A stretch of DNA of 44,998 nt from Chara braunii (taxonomy: Eukaryota > Streptophyta > Charophyceae > Charales > Characeae): positions 107,047-152,044 of the forward strand of contig BFEA01000293.1 of NCBI GenBank assembly GCA_003427395.1. The letters run 5' to 3'. Under the pieces are notes generated by a model. That model had not been told where the DNA came from. It worked only from the letters and a program-made list of their open reading frames with translations, and made no database searches. The position numbers and the translations under genes were made by a program. Below are positions 22,660 to 34,249 of this stretch, piece by piece. The number at the start of each line of letters is the position of its first letter. The first letter of the stretch is position 1.

Positions 22660-25600
22660 CTCGAAGAGTAACACAGTGTAACGAACAGCGTGAGCAAAGT
22701 AGTCAATCCCCACTTCGGAGTGGACGACATTTGCATTAATCTGCTTATACGTACTTCGCGTGAGGCTCACTAGATGTCAGTCCCCAACCGTTTCAAACGT
22801 TCTTGTGATGCCTGAAGGAGCGAGTCGGCAGATTATCTGAAAAGACCACATTGAGGGTGACGCACTAATTCTTGCCGATAGCCCGCTGCCTGTCCGTTAC
22901 ATAGTCTCAGAACGCCTGGATTAGTTCCAAGAACAGAACTCAGTTGTCATGACTCATTGGAGAGATCGCCGCGTCTCCCGCCATGTGCCATGCGTGTTCC
23001 GACTAGGCGGCGTTGACATCAACAGAGGCTGCCATGCGCTTCGCAAAAATCTCCCCCACTCTCTCTCACATGCCTCTTTCTCTAATCACTCGCCACGGCA
23101 TGAAGACTCCCTGCAGCTCAGCAGAGATAAACATAACGCGTGCATTAGAGAAACAGCGGACAACGTCAACTATGCCTAACAAGCTCATGTCCTCCTTGCA
23201 GTCCTTCTACACGCACATATCACACTTCCTCCCTTCGCTGACCTCCTCAACCCCATCAAGCTGCGCCACATGTTTTCCCATGTAAGCGAGTAGCCACCTT
23301 GCGCGAACGTGGAGTCAGCAGCTCGTGCACGCCATACTTCGCCGGTTCACGCTCCTCTCTCTCTTGGGACACTACCACTTCGTCAGCGATGGCGCCACCA
23401 GGGGTAGAGCCCGCAGTCCACACTAGCCCAGCAAGTCAGCCTACTGTTCCTCTCCGCAGGCCCACAACGCGCGCTCATTCCAAGCAGCAGTTGCGAGCTA
23501 GCCGTGGTTTGGCGATGGCTATCCCGCAGGGGTCTGGATCTTGTTGAAGGGCTAAACATCTGTCTTTTTCACTCCATGCCCTTGCACACTCTCGTGCTCC
23601 CACTGCCAGCTAGATGTCGNTTTCCCCNTTANGCCGTGATAACCAGCCACGGTTNAGCAGACACGAGNAATGACGAGTGTGCCCACGGAAGAGCAATGGA
23701 CGNCCTCCTCTNTACTCAGCNAGCTNGTGNCGTACCCACTCACTCAGTCTTTTCTTTCGTTGACTTCNCCNCACTCCCCTTTTCCGTCACTATAATAGTA
23801 GCGGTGAGAGATCATGCCAGCGTGCCTGCATCACCTCTGGTTCGCTACAGNTGCNATTCAGTTGACACNAGGCGTGCTCCNCGAACTCGTCCCGCTCCCG
23901 TTTACTCTCTATCTCTCTCTCCGTNNACCTCTTTGCAGTGCATGTGTTCCGCCTCTCGCGTCTCACACTTGTCTCTTCCGCTTGCTCTGTTTTCCTCCTA
24001 CCCCAGGGCCTCCGGTCCCGCGGCCTTTGGGAGTCGGTCGTCGTGAGATGGCCTCGGGTCCCTTCTCCACTGGTTCCGCAGCCCGGTGGTACCTTTGGAT
24101 CTCCCCGGGTCTGTTTCAAGACCTGAGATCCATCTCACGATCCGCCTCGCTCATTTCACTCTCCCCTTCTGAGTCCCTCTCGTTGTGTTGTTCATCTCTT
24201 GTCTCGGTCCCAGTGGACGACTCGGTCTCATGATAGACAACCGTTACCCTCAAGCCCACGGTCACCCCGTCTCGCCTGCACCTCCGCTCTGCCCTGTCGC
24301 GCACTTCGAAAATGGCAGCCTGCAACCTCTGGTCACCTCTCATCTCCTCCTCTCTCCCCCCTTCTATGCAGACCTTCAGTCGGACTACTTCTCCCCCATC
24401 ATAGTTCAGGGCCGTCGTAATCAGAGGGCCTTCACCCGACACTGGAACCCAGCGCACTGTATGCCGCCAACAACCANGTCTATAGCCGTGTAGCGNCATT
24501 GCTACTCAGAGATAGCCACGGACCCACTCCTGGGTACACACACTCAGGCGGCCCAGGCTATTCACCGCTCCACTCTCAGGCCCTCAGACCGGTGACACGA
24601 AACGCGGCGGGATAGTTCACCCTGCTCACCCCCACCCCGTCTGCTNTCTTTTATAGATCTGCCTCATACCNAGTTACCTGCGTTCTGAGCGGGAAGCTTT
24701 AAGNCCTTTATGAAAATTAGAAAATAAACGGAATGAATTTAAATTTGCGATCTCATACAAAAGAAAACCAAAAGAAAGAGAAGAAAAATAACTTATGATC
24801 GAGAAACTCACAATCCTTCTGCTACATGTCCCTATCCCTTCGTTTCACTAAGAAGTGACTACTATCCTGAGGTGGTGGTCCCATAACGGGATACCAGCGA
24901 TCATATTCTCCTTTTTAAAGTACGAGNTCGACTTATCCTCATCGGGTACCCATGTCCGATGGTAAGGAGGGGACTTATGACCCTCCATATGGGGGTGATA
25001 AGTCTCCTACCGATGCGGCNGCGGGTCGCCCTTCTTTTGAGGCCCGACCACACAGCACTCAGCCGACACATATTCTCAAACGGACTAAGAGGGGTCGGCG
25101 AATTCGGACCACTGTTCCAAATTCCAACCGTTGGCTTCCCGCGAAAGGACAAGCCAATAGGTAGAAAATCGGACTTAGAAAACTAAATAATAATAATAGT
25201 AGTAAAAAGAAAAGGTGGCGCTTCAAATTTCGGCCCACCGTATCTGACCTGCAGTACAGTTGTTGGGTCCTACCGAGCGGAACCTAGACACGCAAAACCC
25301 AGTACAGGTGATATTCGAAGGGTTGTGCCCGCCTAGACTGCAATACCACCGCTCGAGTTCGAAACCCAGTCCCGTCGGCCTTCCCTTGAAACGACATGCC
25401 AGTCAAGGAAGGCAAACAAGGAATAATGATAACGATAAATAATTAAAAATAACAAAGAAGTTGGACTCAACGATAACTAGGATTCAAAGGCCATCAGATT
25501 CCCCCTGAACTAAAGCTAGTAGTCCAACCACATTAATTAGGCCTCTGATTTTTTATTTTTTTTATTTTTCCCGTTGCTTTTCGTTTAGCTTTCTGTTCTC

Positions 25601-26235
25601 TTGACTGCTGTCAGTATCATGCACCTGACCCACAACCCAGTTACAGGTACCAGACCTATAGCACGAGATGAGCCTAGGGAGCAGCAGGCCGGAAGAAGGA
25701 GTTGACACCGAGCGAGGACCTGGTACACAAAGGAGGGCCGGGACACCGTGCCCTCCGACATAATACCAAACCCCCACCCAGCGTCCCCGCTGGGTCAAAA
25801 TGGATCACGCTTCCAGTGTATAAACAATGAAAACAATAGTATTCTCATTCGTTCCTATTCACGACTCGCTGTGCAACCCGAGTCGTGACTCTGTGCGGCC
25901 CGTTTTCTGTTTAACTTCAGCGTCCACTTTTTCTCCCGGCGCTCGCTTTTTCCCAGCGGTTATTCTCTTCCCCTACGCTCACCTTCTTCTTCGGCTCACC
26001 TTTCTTTTTGGCGCTCGTCTTCTCTCTCATAGCGCTCGCCTTCCTTCTACCACCGCAGGCCGTGGTCCTCATATTTAGTGCAGTCGTTTCTTCCTCTTTT
26101 CTTTTTATCATTTCTTTGTTTTCGTTCTCCCCCTTGTCCATCTCATCACCGCAAACTCCCTTCACATAGTATCCTTCTAATCATAGGTCTTAATGCTACA
26201 TCCTCAATCTCTCATCCCTCCCTTAATAACTAAAC
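22660..26235. other. Region between LTR copy 1 and plus-strand ORF; no gene recognised
   Basis: Contains scattered Ns (23,620-24,716), Pro/Ser-rich low-complexity frames on both strands, and two long inverted repeats: one at 24,949-25,014 and CCTTCCCTTGA/TCAAGGAAGG at about 25,379-25,410. A B-box-like GTTCGAAACCC occurs at 25,357. From 25,910 to 26,050, GCGCTCGCCTTC-like steps recur. If the two LTR copies bound one element this is its 3' internal region, but no polypurine tract is seen next to 22,660. Confidence 0.5.
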
Positions 26236-26247
26236 TTGACCTCCGCC

Positions 26248-26598
26248 ATGCCTGAGGCACGTCGTGGACAGGGGCGAGGAAGGGGAGGAAGAGGAGGGAA
26301 AGCAAAGGAAGAACCGCCAATTAGGGTTCGGCGGGATTATAGTTCAGAGGAGGAGGAAGAGGAGGAGCCGCGAGGCTATGGCCGTTTAAGGCCACACCCT
26401 CGCTACCCGTTAAGAGCATGGTACGAGAGAACCCCATCGCCAGACAGGATGGAGTTCCTTCGTAAGAGGTTCGACGCACGCTATGGTACTCCTAACGCCT
26501 CTTCTCCTCCTTATATCCCCAGAGCTCCTTCCACCCCTGTCGTACGCAAGGCGATAGTGCCTATTCCGCCCCCCTCTGTTCCATGTACTGTCTCATAA
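26248..26598 (+). CDS. Plus-strand ORF: basic RG-rich, acidic and Pro-rich protein, unknown
   Basis: ATG in a good context (CCGCCATGC) opens a 116-codon frame. It encodes an N-terminal Arg/Gly-rich segment (residues 3-20), a basic stretch, a run of seven Glu (about 38-44), a Tyr/Pro/Arg-rich middle and a Pro-rich C-terminus. An AATAAA lies about 245 bp past the stop (26,844). It is antisense to gag-pol and sits between the pol end and LTR copy 1, the place where some plant Tat-lineage elements (Retand, for example) carry an antisense ORF. That parallel is positional only. It could also be a gag N-terminus of another element or a small host gene. Confidence 0.45.
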   Translation: MPEARRGQGRGRGGRGGKAKEEPPIRVRRDYSSEEEEEEEPRGYGRLRPHPRYPLRAWYERTPSPDRMEFLRKRFDARYGTPNASSPPYIPRAPSTPVVRKAIVPIPPPSVPCTVS

Positions 26599-26599
26599 C

Positions 26600-28895
26600 C
26601 CCATCATCCCAGTCACTGTGTTCTTTTCAGCATCTTCTTTCTCCTCTTTCTCTTTAACTCGAGCTTATGGTTGTCTTTTACGTCTTATATAAGCGCGACT
26701 TCTTTTCAGCCTTTTGAATCTTGATTTCTGGCTCATAAAGTTCTCAATCCAATCCATTTCATAGCGTCCCAGGCCTGAGAGTTTGGCTTCCTTAAGGCCA
26801 GGGATGCAGGTTCCTCGTGAACCAGGCCGCTTGTCGGCCACCAAATAAAATTTTAAGAAGGATTCTGTCTGAATGTTTGACTTGTTCGACTATTGACCCT
26901 TTCACATGGAGGTTACCTCAGCTTTTGATCAGGCATCTATGCCAGGGATGACCCTAGTAACGAGGGTACTCACTCTATCTGCTATGCTGGCAGTAGGGTA
27001 TACCAAACCCTCTTTTCTGTTTTCTGGTCTGAGAGACATCTTCTCAGCTCCTCACTTGATGGAGATATCAAACCCCTGTTTTCTTTTTCTGGTCTGAGTG
27101 AGGCGTCTCCTCAACTTCTCAGACAAAAGGGAGGGGATACCAAACCCTTTTTATTTTATCTGGCCTGGAAATTTCAAATAAATATTTGTATACCTGCAAA
27201 ATCAGCGAGTCCCACAAACAACAACCATGCCCCAGCAAGCAGAGCCACTGACAACCAGCAGTCAAGCATCAATAAATTAAAATAAAACCCATAAATAAAA
27301 TAATAAATAATAATTAATACATAACAACTCTTCACACCCAGGGTTTATTGATTGCCTTGTTTTCGGCTCACCATTGACCAGGAATGTCAGACGTCCCGTC
27401 AGTCCGACATACCTCATTCGGCCCGCCTCAGGCAAGGACTAGTCAGACCATTTGTCTTGACAGCCCCTTTGACCTGCCTGGTCAGGACCAACCATACCCA
27501 CTACTCGAGTATGACAGCCCTTTGGCACTCTCGCCAGGACACCCAGACTATAGCGGATCTGGTCACCCTATGACAGTAGACGTCCCATCAGTCAAACTGT
27601 CTCGAATCCGGATTTGACCACTGCGGTCAGGGACCGGCTCACCTACAAGTTTTTGGCCAAGGGCGCTGGCTACCCCGCCCAAATTTTTGAACGTGGGACC
27701 CGGTCTAACCACAGTTTCTAGGCTCTGGCTAACCTCACTGGATTGCATCCTCTTACTGCGGCAGGGTTCCAGCTGACCCCTTCCAACCTCACGGGCCAGG
27801 CCCCCGGAGCCTCAGCCTCAGTCAGACTACGGAATTTGACACTCGCGTCGGGGACCTGCTGACCCCACCAGATTGCAACCTACTGCGGTAAGGCTCTGGC
27901 TGGCCCGACAATCAACAACATCTGAGGTTAGTGAAGATAACAGCAAGCACAGACAGTCAGACAAGCATACAATTCTCAGAAGCAGACTGTCCATGACCCC
28001 ATAACAGGACAAACATTTTTCAAGAGACGTCCCTTCGGTCTCAAGAGGCACTGAACAATAACATGCTAGCCAACACTAAGAGTTCGCAAGAGACCTCCCT
28101 TCAACCTCAAACAAAGAACTTAGTGCTAGCCCCAGAGAGGTCCCTTCCCTCAACTGGGATTTCTTTTCCAAGTGACGTCCCGTCAGTCTCAAGGAAATAC
28201 TGAAACACTGATCTTAGAGAGGTTCATTCCCTCGTCCGAGTATATGCTGAACTGTCGATCCCAGAGAGGTCCCTTCCCTTATCTCATATGCTGATCTCAG
28301 AGAGGTCCCTTCCCTCATCTGAGTAAAGACAGACCCTTAGCCAAAGAGCGCGAAGTCCCTTTACTGACCATTCTCAGTCAAATAAAGTTGAACTTCTTTA
28401 TGCCTGCCTTCATCTGAATCTCTTGGATGGACATCTTAGTCAGAGATGCGAAGTCCTTCTGCTGATAACTCTTAGTCAGACAGAACTGAACTCCTTCATG
28501 TCATAAAAAAAAAAAACAATGCTCATTATATCATTTGACGTGCCACAGCCATGAGTTTCTCATATCTCTGACACTGCGTCAAGGCTCGCAAAACTGTACT
28601 CACAGTTATTCCCCACTCTCAGGGACTTTGACACTCATGGAACGACTGCAGCACTGCATCAATGACATTGTCTCATTAACTTAGTTGCTTGCTGAAATAC
28701 TGAATGAAATAACTTGCTGAAACTGAGATACTGAAATGCTGAAACTGAAAGATTGAAACTGAAGTGTTGAAATCAAAGTGTTGAGAACTGAAATGCTGAA
28801 CTGACTAGGCAAGAATGCTCAGAGTCTGTTGTAAACTGAGTCTTGCTGTCTCAGTGTCTCACTGTACTCTTTCTCAGTCCTCTATGACCGTTCTC
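26600..28895. repeat. 3' region of the retroelement with several repeat clusters
   Basis: At 26,995-27,172 there are three units of about 68 bp with GATACCAAACCC...TTTTCTGGTCTGAG. From 27,388 to 28,315 a short motif recurs at least nine times in two related forms, GACGTCCCGTCAGTC and GAGAGGTCCCTTCCCTC, closest-spaced at 28,130-28,315. At 28,690-28,803 there are TGAAACTGA/TGCTGAAACTGA steps. No gene is recognised on either strand. Confidence 0.8.
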
Positions 28896-30292
28896 TTACT
28901 CGGATGGTTGACTTCTCTTTCCTCTCTTTGAAGTCACTGTAGGGATCAAGTCAGGGTCTCTGAAGATGAACTTACGTAGTCTTGACCCTGATACCATGTC
29001 ATGAACCCTGGATCCATCCATTTCTGAGATCTCATAAACCTTGCCTTCTGCCTATCCCGTGATTCTGTAAGGACCAAACCATATGGGCTCCAATTTTTTA
29101 GTCCACTGTGTCTCAAGAGAACTGTAAAACAAAAGAACAACATCTTCAATCTTCAATTTCTTTTTTCTTATATATATTTTCTTATTCCATCTTTCTTGAT
29201 CTGATAGTCTGTTGGATGTCATTCGCTCTGCTGCATCCATCACTACCTGGTCGACTTCAGATATTTGCCTCATTCTGATCTGAAGGAGTTCTGAAATAGA
29301 ATAATCCCTGTCACTTTCCTGACTTGACCATGTCTTGACAATACTCTCAATAGGTAATGTAACATATCGGTCATACCACAAGGTAAAAGGTGCATATCCA
29401 ATAGTTCTTTTGACTGTAACATTATCAGCAGCTCTTAACACATTTGGCCAGTCGCTGAGTTTCCCTTCACACCACTTGGCCAATGAATCTTTCAGAGTTC
29501 TGTGGCCTCTTTTCACAAGAGCATTCGCTTGAGGATGGTAAGTAGTCACATATCGAATTCTGACTCCCAAATCTGAGCGTAATTCTTCTGACAAACTCAT
29601 TTGTGAATTTTGATCCTCTGTCTGAGACAAATTCTCTGATAAAAGGATACCTGAGATAGACTTCCTCTATCCAATCGGCCACTTGTTCGGTTGTCTTCCT
29701 TTTCAGAGTTTTTGCCTCGACGTATCCAGAGAAATTATCTCTCATGTTTAGTATATATCTCATCCCACCCTTGCCTGGAGGCATAGTGATGAGATCCAGA
29801 TGAACTCTACTACCTGGCTCTACCAGGATTGTAGGGAACAAGGGCTCAATCATCCTTGTGGTAGACCTCTTCTGACATAAGACACATGATTTACAGTATC
29901 TGAAAATCACGTCTCTCATGTCAGGCCAGAAGTAGAGTTTGACAGTCTTGGAGTAGGTAGCCTCAGCAGCCCTGTGGCCACCAGCAACCCCCTCATGAAG
30001 GGCAGCAATTATCTCTAACTGCCTCTCTTTACCACAGACCACTCTTAGTGGAGGTAAGCCTTCCTTACCATCCACAAAGAGATGTCCTCTTTTCAATCTG
30101 AATTTCTTTCTTAAATCCGTACAATAATATTTTTTTAGTTGCTCCCTTTCCATCTTCCTGTCAATCTCTTGATAATTTTCATCATATTCTTCAGAGAAGA
30201 AAAATATATTTTCTTCCTTCTTTTCACTCTCTTCTTCTTCCTTTGAACCTGAACTTTCTTCAATTTCATGAGCAGCCACTGCTGCAGCATTA
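28896..30292 (-). pseudogene. Ty3/gypsy integrase, decayed
   Basis: The end of pol. After an acidic linker come an HHCC-type zinc-binding region (HEGVAGGH ... CVLCQK) and the core, with first Asp in HLDLIT and second Asp in VSDRGSKFTNEF. One base-shift later comes YHPQANALVKRGHRTLK, where the expected catalytic Glu is Lys. The C-terminal part has a GPYRITG motif, a TAG in frame at about 29,052, and ends at 28,896. Two frame shifts (about 30,290 and 29,620), at least one stop and the Glu-to-Lys change mean this integrase cannot work as encoded. Confidence 0.93.
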
Positions 30293-31736
30293 ACTATTGC
30301 ATACCAATCGTTTGGTTCATCATCTTCTTTTTTCCCAAGAATCGATTCATAAACGTATGCACTTGGGATTTCTCCCCAATTGTCTCTCTCTTCAGGCCAT
30401 AGACTCTACTTGTAGGAGCATGGTGCCTCATAATCCTCATCGTCTTTTTCATTAAGTCTCGCCACTCGATCCGGCTTAAGCCATCCGCCCTGTTTTTCTC
30501 AGTGGGGATCTTTTCCAACTTAAAATCATATGTCCAGATGAAGGCTATCCATCTGATGACCGTGGGATTTACCTGTTGGTGCTTTTTAATGGCACCTATC
30601 ACAGCAGATGCATCAGTCCTCATGATGAATCACCTCCCCAAGACGTAGTGCCTGAAGCACGTGAGGCTATGGATGATTGACAGTAGCTCTTTCTTGAATT
30701 GGGTGTAACCTCTTTCAGTAGAATTGAGGGTTCTGCTTTCAAATCTTAGGGGTCTTTCTCTCCCATTTTCATCTTTCTGAATAAGTACTCCACCCAGAGC
30801 AACTGGTCCTCCATCAGCCTCAATGATGAAAGGTCTTGTCTCCTCATCATCATAATACAGTACTTCCAGCACCACACCACCGTCTCTTAATTTTTCTTTC
30901 AATGTTTCTGTTGCAACTTGTCTTTGACCATTCCATGCTAAGTTAGCCTCTTGTCTTACCATCTCTCTCAGAGGCTCTGCAAGGGCAGCAAAATGAGGAA
31001 CAAAAATCCTCCAGAATCCACAGACTCCCAAGAAACGTCTGACATCTGTCACTCTTTTGAGAGGCAAAGGTCAGTTCAAGATTTTGTCTATCTTCTTGGG
31101 ATCTGGGCTCCTATCCTTGGAGAAGCATCTGAAGCCCAAGATTATCACTTCTAGTTGGAAGAGAAGGGACTTTGGCCCACTAGCGGTCAGATTATACTTT
31201 CGAAGTCTTTCTAGGACCATCTTTACTCCCTCAGCATGTTCCCAGACAAACTTTCTGACTCCTCTACGACCAAAGTTTCATCTCTTACTAAGGGTCCTTT
31301 TACAGGATTATCATCAATGTAGGGACTGGTTATTTCAGGAGTGATGTCCTGCATGACTTTGATCATATCCCTTTGAACCGCCGCCGCTCCGTTAGTCCAG
31401 CCCTGAGGTATCAAACATCTGAACAAGCTCCCTTGGCGTGTGCATGGCAGTCATCGGCCGGCTAGTAGGATCAATAGGGAACTGATCATAGCCAGAATAC
31501 AGGTCAACTAGGGAATAAATACATCGACCAGCAAATGATTCAGCGAGGAGATCAGCATTAGGAAGACTACCTGCATCACGTACCGTCACAGAATTGAGTT
31601 TCTGAAGATTCTGTATCCATCTTAGTCCGTTCCCTCCCGGATGTCTGGGGTCCAACTTATTCCATGAACTATCACAGACATAGCTCATTGCATCTTTCTT
31701 TGTCACCCCGCTTCTTACATCCTCCTCAAGTGGCTT
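30293..31736 (-). pseudogene. Ty3/gypsy reverse transcriptase-RNase H, decayed
   Basis: RT motifs in order: LVDLYSGYDQFP (about 31,500), then after a frame shift near 31,410 PQGWTNG and the catalytic-site motif YIDD (about 31,305). After another disrupted stretch (31,070-31,220) comes RRFLGVCGFWRIF. RNase H follows with FIIEADGG, ERGYTQFKKELL and MRTDAS, then NRADGLSRIEW. A TGA at about 30,625 sits where Arg is expected (CGA to TGA). The RT N-terminus and all of protease are missing: only about 35 codons separate the gag zinc knuckle from RT, showing an internal deletion. Confidence 0.94.
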
Positions 31737-32714
31737 TCAGTAGGTGGTAGTATGTCCACTTTCACCACAATAGTAGCAAGTGAAACTCCTCTTAGGATGT
31801 CCATCATATATTCTTCTCTCTCTGTTTCCTCCATCACTATTCTTCCCATTCTTTTTAGCTCTGGACGAATCTCCCTTCTTACCATGATTTTCGTTGTCAT
31901 CATCATCGTCGTCATTTTCCTCACTTTCAGTCTGTTTCTTTCCCCTGTCATCCACAGCATGAGTTGCAGACCTTGCATGCATAAAGTTAGTTATCACCTT
32001 TTGAAGAATATTCTCAGCAGTTAGATTGCTTCCTCTATTCATCCCATTCTCAGTCTCTCAGTCCTTGGCCAAAGTACTGATCTGATCCAGTGACTATTTC
32101 TTATGGGAGACAGTAGGTAGAGTTCTTATGATTGCAACCATTTCATCCCATCTGAGAGGATAGTGTTGAGCTTGATTAAGGACTGCTTGCCTTTCAGTGT
32201 CAGTAAAATTTGTCAAAAATATATGGCATCTCTGAGCTTCATCCAAATATGGAATTCTTCTTGCTGTTCGGATGAAGGTCTAAAGAAAAACATTGAAAGT
32301 GTCGTATTTAGCTCTTCTGATGTTAAGTAAGTCCTTAGTTGTGGTTGGAACTGAATCTTTCTCAAATTCCTTTTTCAGTCTCTCCTTGACTTCTTCCCAA
32401 GTAATAGCACCTTCCATTAGTTCCTGAACTGTCAATCTTGAGTCAGTATCACAATAAGATAGGAGGTGCTTAAGCCGTTGCTTATCTGTCCAACCATAAC
32501 TGAGTCCAAATAATTCATACTCATCCAAGAAGTCATTAACATGAGGTCCTCTGAAGCAAGGAATTCTCTCATCCGGCCTTTTCGCTCTAGCAATATTTGA
32601 CCTCCCTTTGATTGTATCAACTCTCTCGACCAGTTCCCGTATAACCCCAACCAAGGCCTCTTCATTGGTCTCTGCAGACGCACTTGGTCTTGCTCGTCCT
32701 GCCATCTTGACCAT
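31737..32714 (-). pseudogene. Ty3/gypsy gag with CCHC knuckle, decayed
   Basis: Starts ATG (MAGRARPS). The retrotransposon gag core is visible: an ITWEEVKERLKKEF stretch followed by a helical region continuing past in-frame stops near 32,280, 32,105 and 32,065, all in one frame. It ends with the zinc-knuckle motif CYYCGESGH, where a TGA occupies the position of the last Cys (31,737). Gag and RT are in the same frame, suggesting an ancestral single polyprotein. The knuckle's lost Cys probably marks the edge of the deletion that removed protease. Confidence 0.9.
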
Positions 32715-32775
32715 AGACTTTTCCCAAGTATTCCTTTCTCTTTCTGTGACTTTTGTCCTCTTTATTTTCTGCCCT

Positions 32776-33244
32776 TCAATCTCTCACTCTTCTCGCAAGA
32801 GATACAGGCTCGTTCCTCTCTTCTCTTGTTTGCTCTACCCCCTGAGAGTTCTGTACATATAGGGTATAAGCAATAATTGATTGGGAAGTGATCAAGGGCA
32901 GTGCAATCCTTCTCAGCCTTCCAATGTAATCTTCAATCAATTTTTTCTCATCATCCTTACTCAACCTTCTATCATCTTGCAAGAGAGACCCATTCCTGAA
33001 AAGTGTGGTATGATATTCTCTCAGTAGTTCCCACTTTCACCACCTTTAACAGATAGTTTATCTCAGTCTGGTCAGTGGTAATTCTCAAAGCAGAATCTCT
33101 CATGCGATCCAAGAAAGGCTGCAAAAACTCAAGCTCATCCAGAGTAGAGAGATTTTTATCAGAGATCCGAAGAGTCTCTTTTATCTTCACTACTGTACCC
33201 TCCAACACAACTCCTAGTGTCAACTGCTCAGTCAAACTGGGCAT
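32776..33244 (-). CDS. Pre-gag ORF fragments, two related short domains
   Basis: Two overlapping frames (32,972-33,244 with ATG; 32,776-32,982) encode related segments: FLDRMRDSALRITTDQ-type, then I-x-Y-x-L-x-V, ending EWVSLAR, and YIGRLRRIALPLITSQ, then I-x-Y-x-L-x-V, ending EPVSLARRVRD. They look like tandem copies joined by a lost frame. They lie just upstream of gag on the same strand. I do not recognise the family; a link to the larger domains further upstream is possible. Confidence 0.45.
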
Positions 33245-33246
33245 TG

Positions 33247-33819
33247 CTAATCATCATAAGCAACATCTGAAAGGTAAATCTCAGGTTGGACATAATTAGG
33301 GATCTCAAATCTGTGTTCAAAGGTACTCATGAATAGGGATTTTATCATCACAGTGGAGTCTTTTTCTCTTGCTTTACCAATCTCGGCAATGGCTTCCAAC
33401 AGAGGTTTCCAATCTCTTCTGCCTTCAAATCTCTTAGCAATTGAGAACTAAGGAAACCTCTTGAATTGTTTTACTTCTTCCCCCCAGGTTACTTTTCTTT
33501 TTAACTTCCCAAGCCACTCTTTGGTTCTTGTGAGACTAATATAAACACCTGTCTGACACTTCAAGTAGTCATCTTCCTTTTCTAGGCCTGCTGGTACATA
33601 AATTCGTACGTCCAGGCTGCCAGTACTCAGGAATCTGACCACTGAGATGTGAAATATCATGGGCCCTCTGTCACAAGTCTCATATCTCAAGATCACAAAA
33701 AGATTATCACACCCTACAAACTCATAGAGTCTACCCCTCACAGTAGTTATCCTGGCTACTGAGAGTATTTTTCTTGGACTCTCTTCACTTTCCATGCAAA
33801 CTTTATGATGGCATACCAA
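33247..33819 (-). pseudogene. Pre-gag ORF, domain-family copy R4
   Basis: An open frame with one internal TAG (about 33,448) continues to a stop at 33,247, two bases before the next ORF's ATG. It contains FHISVVRFLSTGSLDVRIYVPAG, split here as FHISVVRFLSTG and SLDVRIYVPAG, matching the pattern hydrophobic strand - F-x2-(x)-G-x-(I/L)-x-D-(I/V/L)-R-x-Y shared with R1-R3. It then shows W-G-E-E-V, and after the stop RRDWKPLLEAI and FEIPNYV. No homologue is recognised. It is most likely a segment of a longer ancestral polyprotein. Confidence 0.55.
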
Positions 33820-33829
33820 TTGTTTATAT

Positions 33830-34249
33830 ACAGATTGATATCAGGTAAGAGAGGGACTGAGAATCCATCAAAGACAGTAAATCGGGTCAACCAGTGAAGC
33901 ATTTGTTCTCCCTCTCAAGCCTCTCTTTCTCTCTCAATACTACTTCTTCAGCAAATCCCAAGCATCTCCCATACATTGCATCAACACTCCTTTCCTTTGG
34001 GATATAGATTCTTACATCATACACATCCAGGTCTGTGAAATAGAACGTCAGTACATATAATTGTTCCTGCTTTCATCCGCTCTCGACCATCTCATACCTG
34101 ACAACTTCATATGGAAATGTCTCTCTCTTACTCAGAGTATTTAGTGACCTTAGGAGACCTTCAATCCTCTCTTGACTTGGACCTGAACCTCTGCCAAAAT
34201 TTGACCTTCTTTGTCTGATTACTTCTGCTGAAATCTCTTTAGCTCTCAT
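33830..34249 (-). pseudogene. Pre-gag ORF, domain-family copy R3
   Basis: Begins ATG at 34,249, overlapping the end of R2 by about 11 bases in another frame. A linker rich in Arg/Ser/Gly leads into FPYEVVRYEMVESG. After a frame break come YVLTFYF, then VYDVRIYIPKERS, the family signature. A second frame break lies near 33,905 and the rest reads into SVPLLPDI and NNWYAIIK. The order and spacing match R1 and R2, whose corresponding parts are PPVPALLTDGTSWLDI and PPIPDSYCDGSNWLPI. Confidence 0.55.

Noticed and set aside
23504-24233. Plus-strand frames of 130-180 codons
   Set aside because: They span many Ns, are Ser/Pro-rich with no motif, and overlap open minus-strand frames.
31752-32024. Plus-strand 90-codon hydrophobic frame
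   Set aside because: Shadow of the acidic and basic gag segment on the minus strand.
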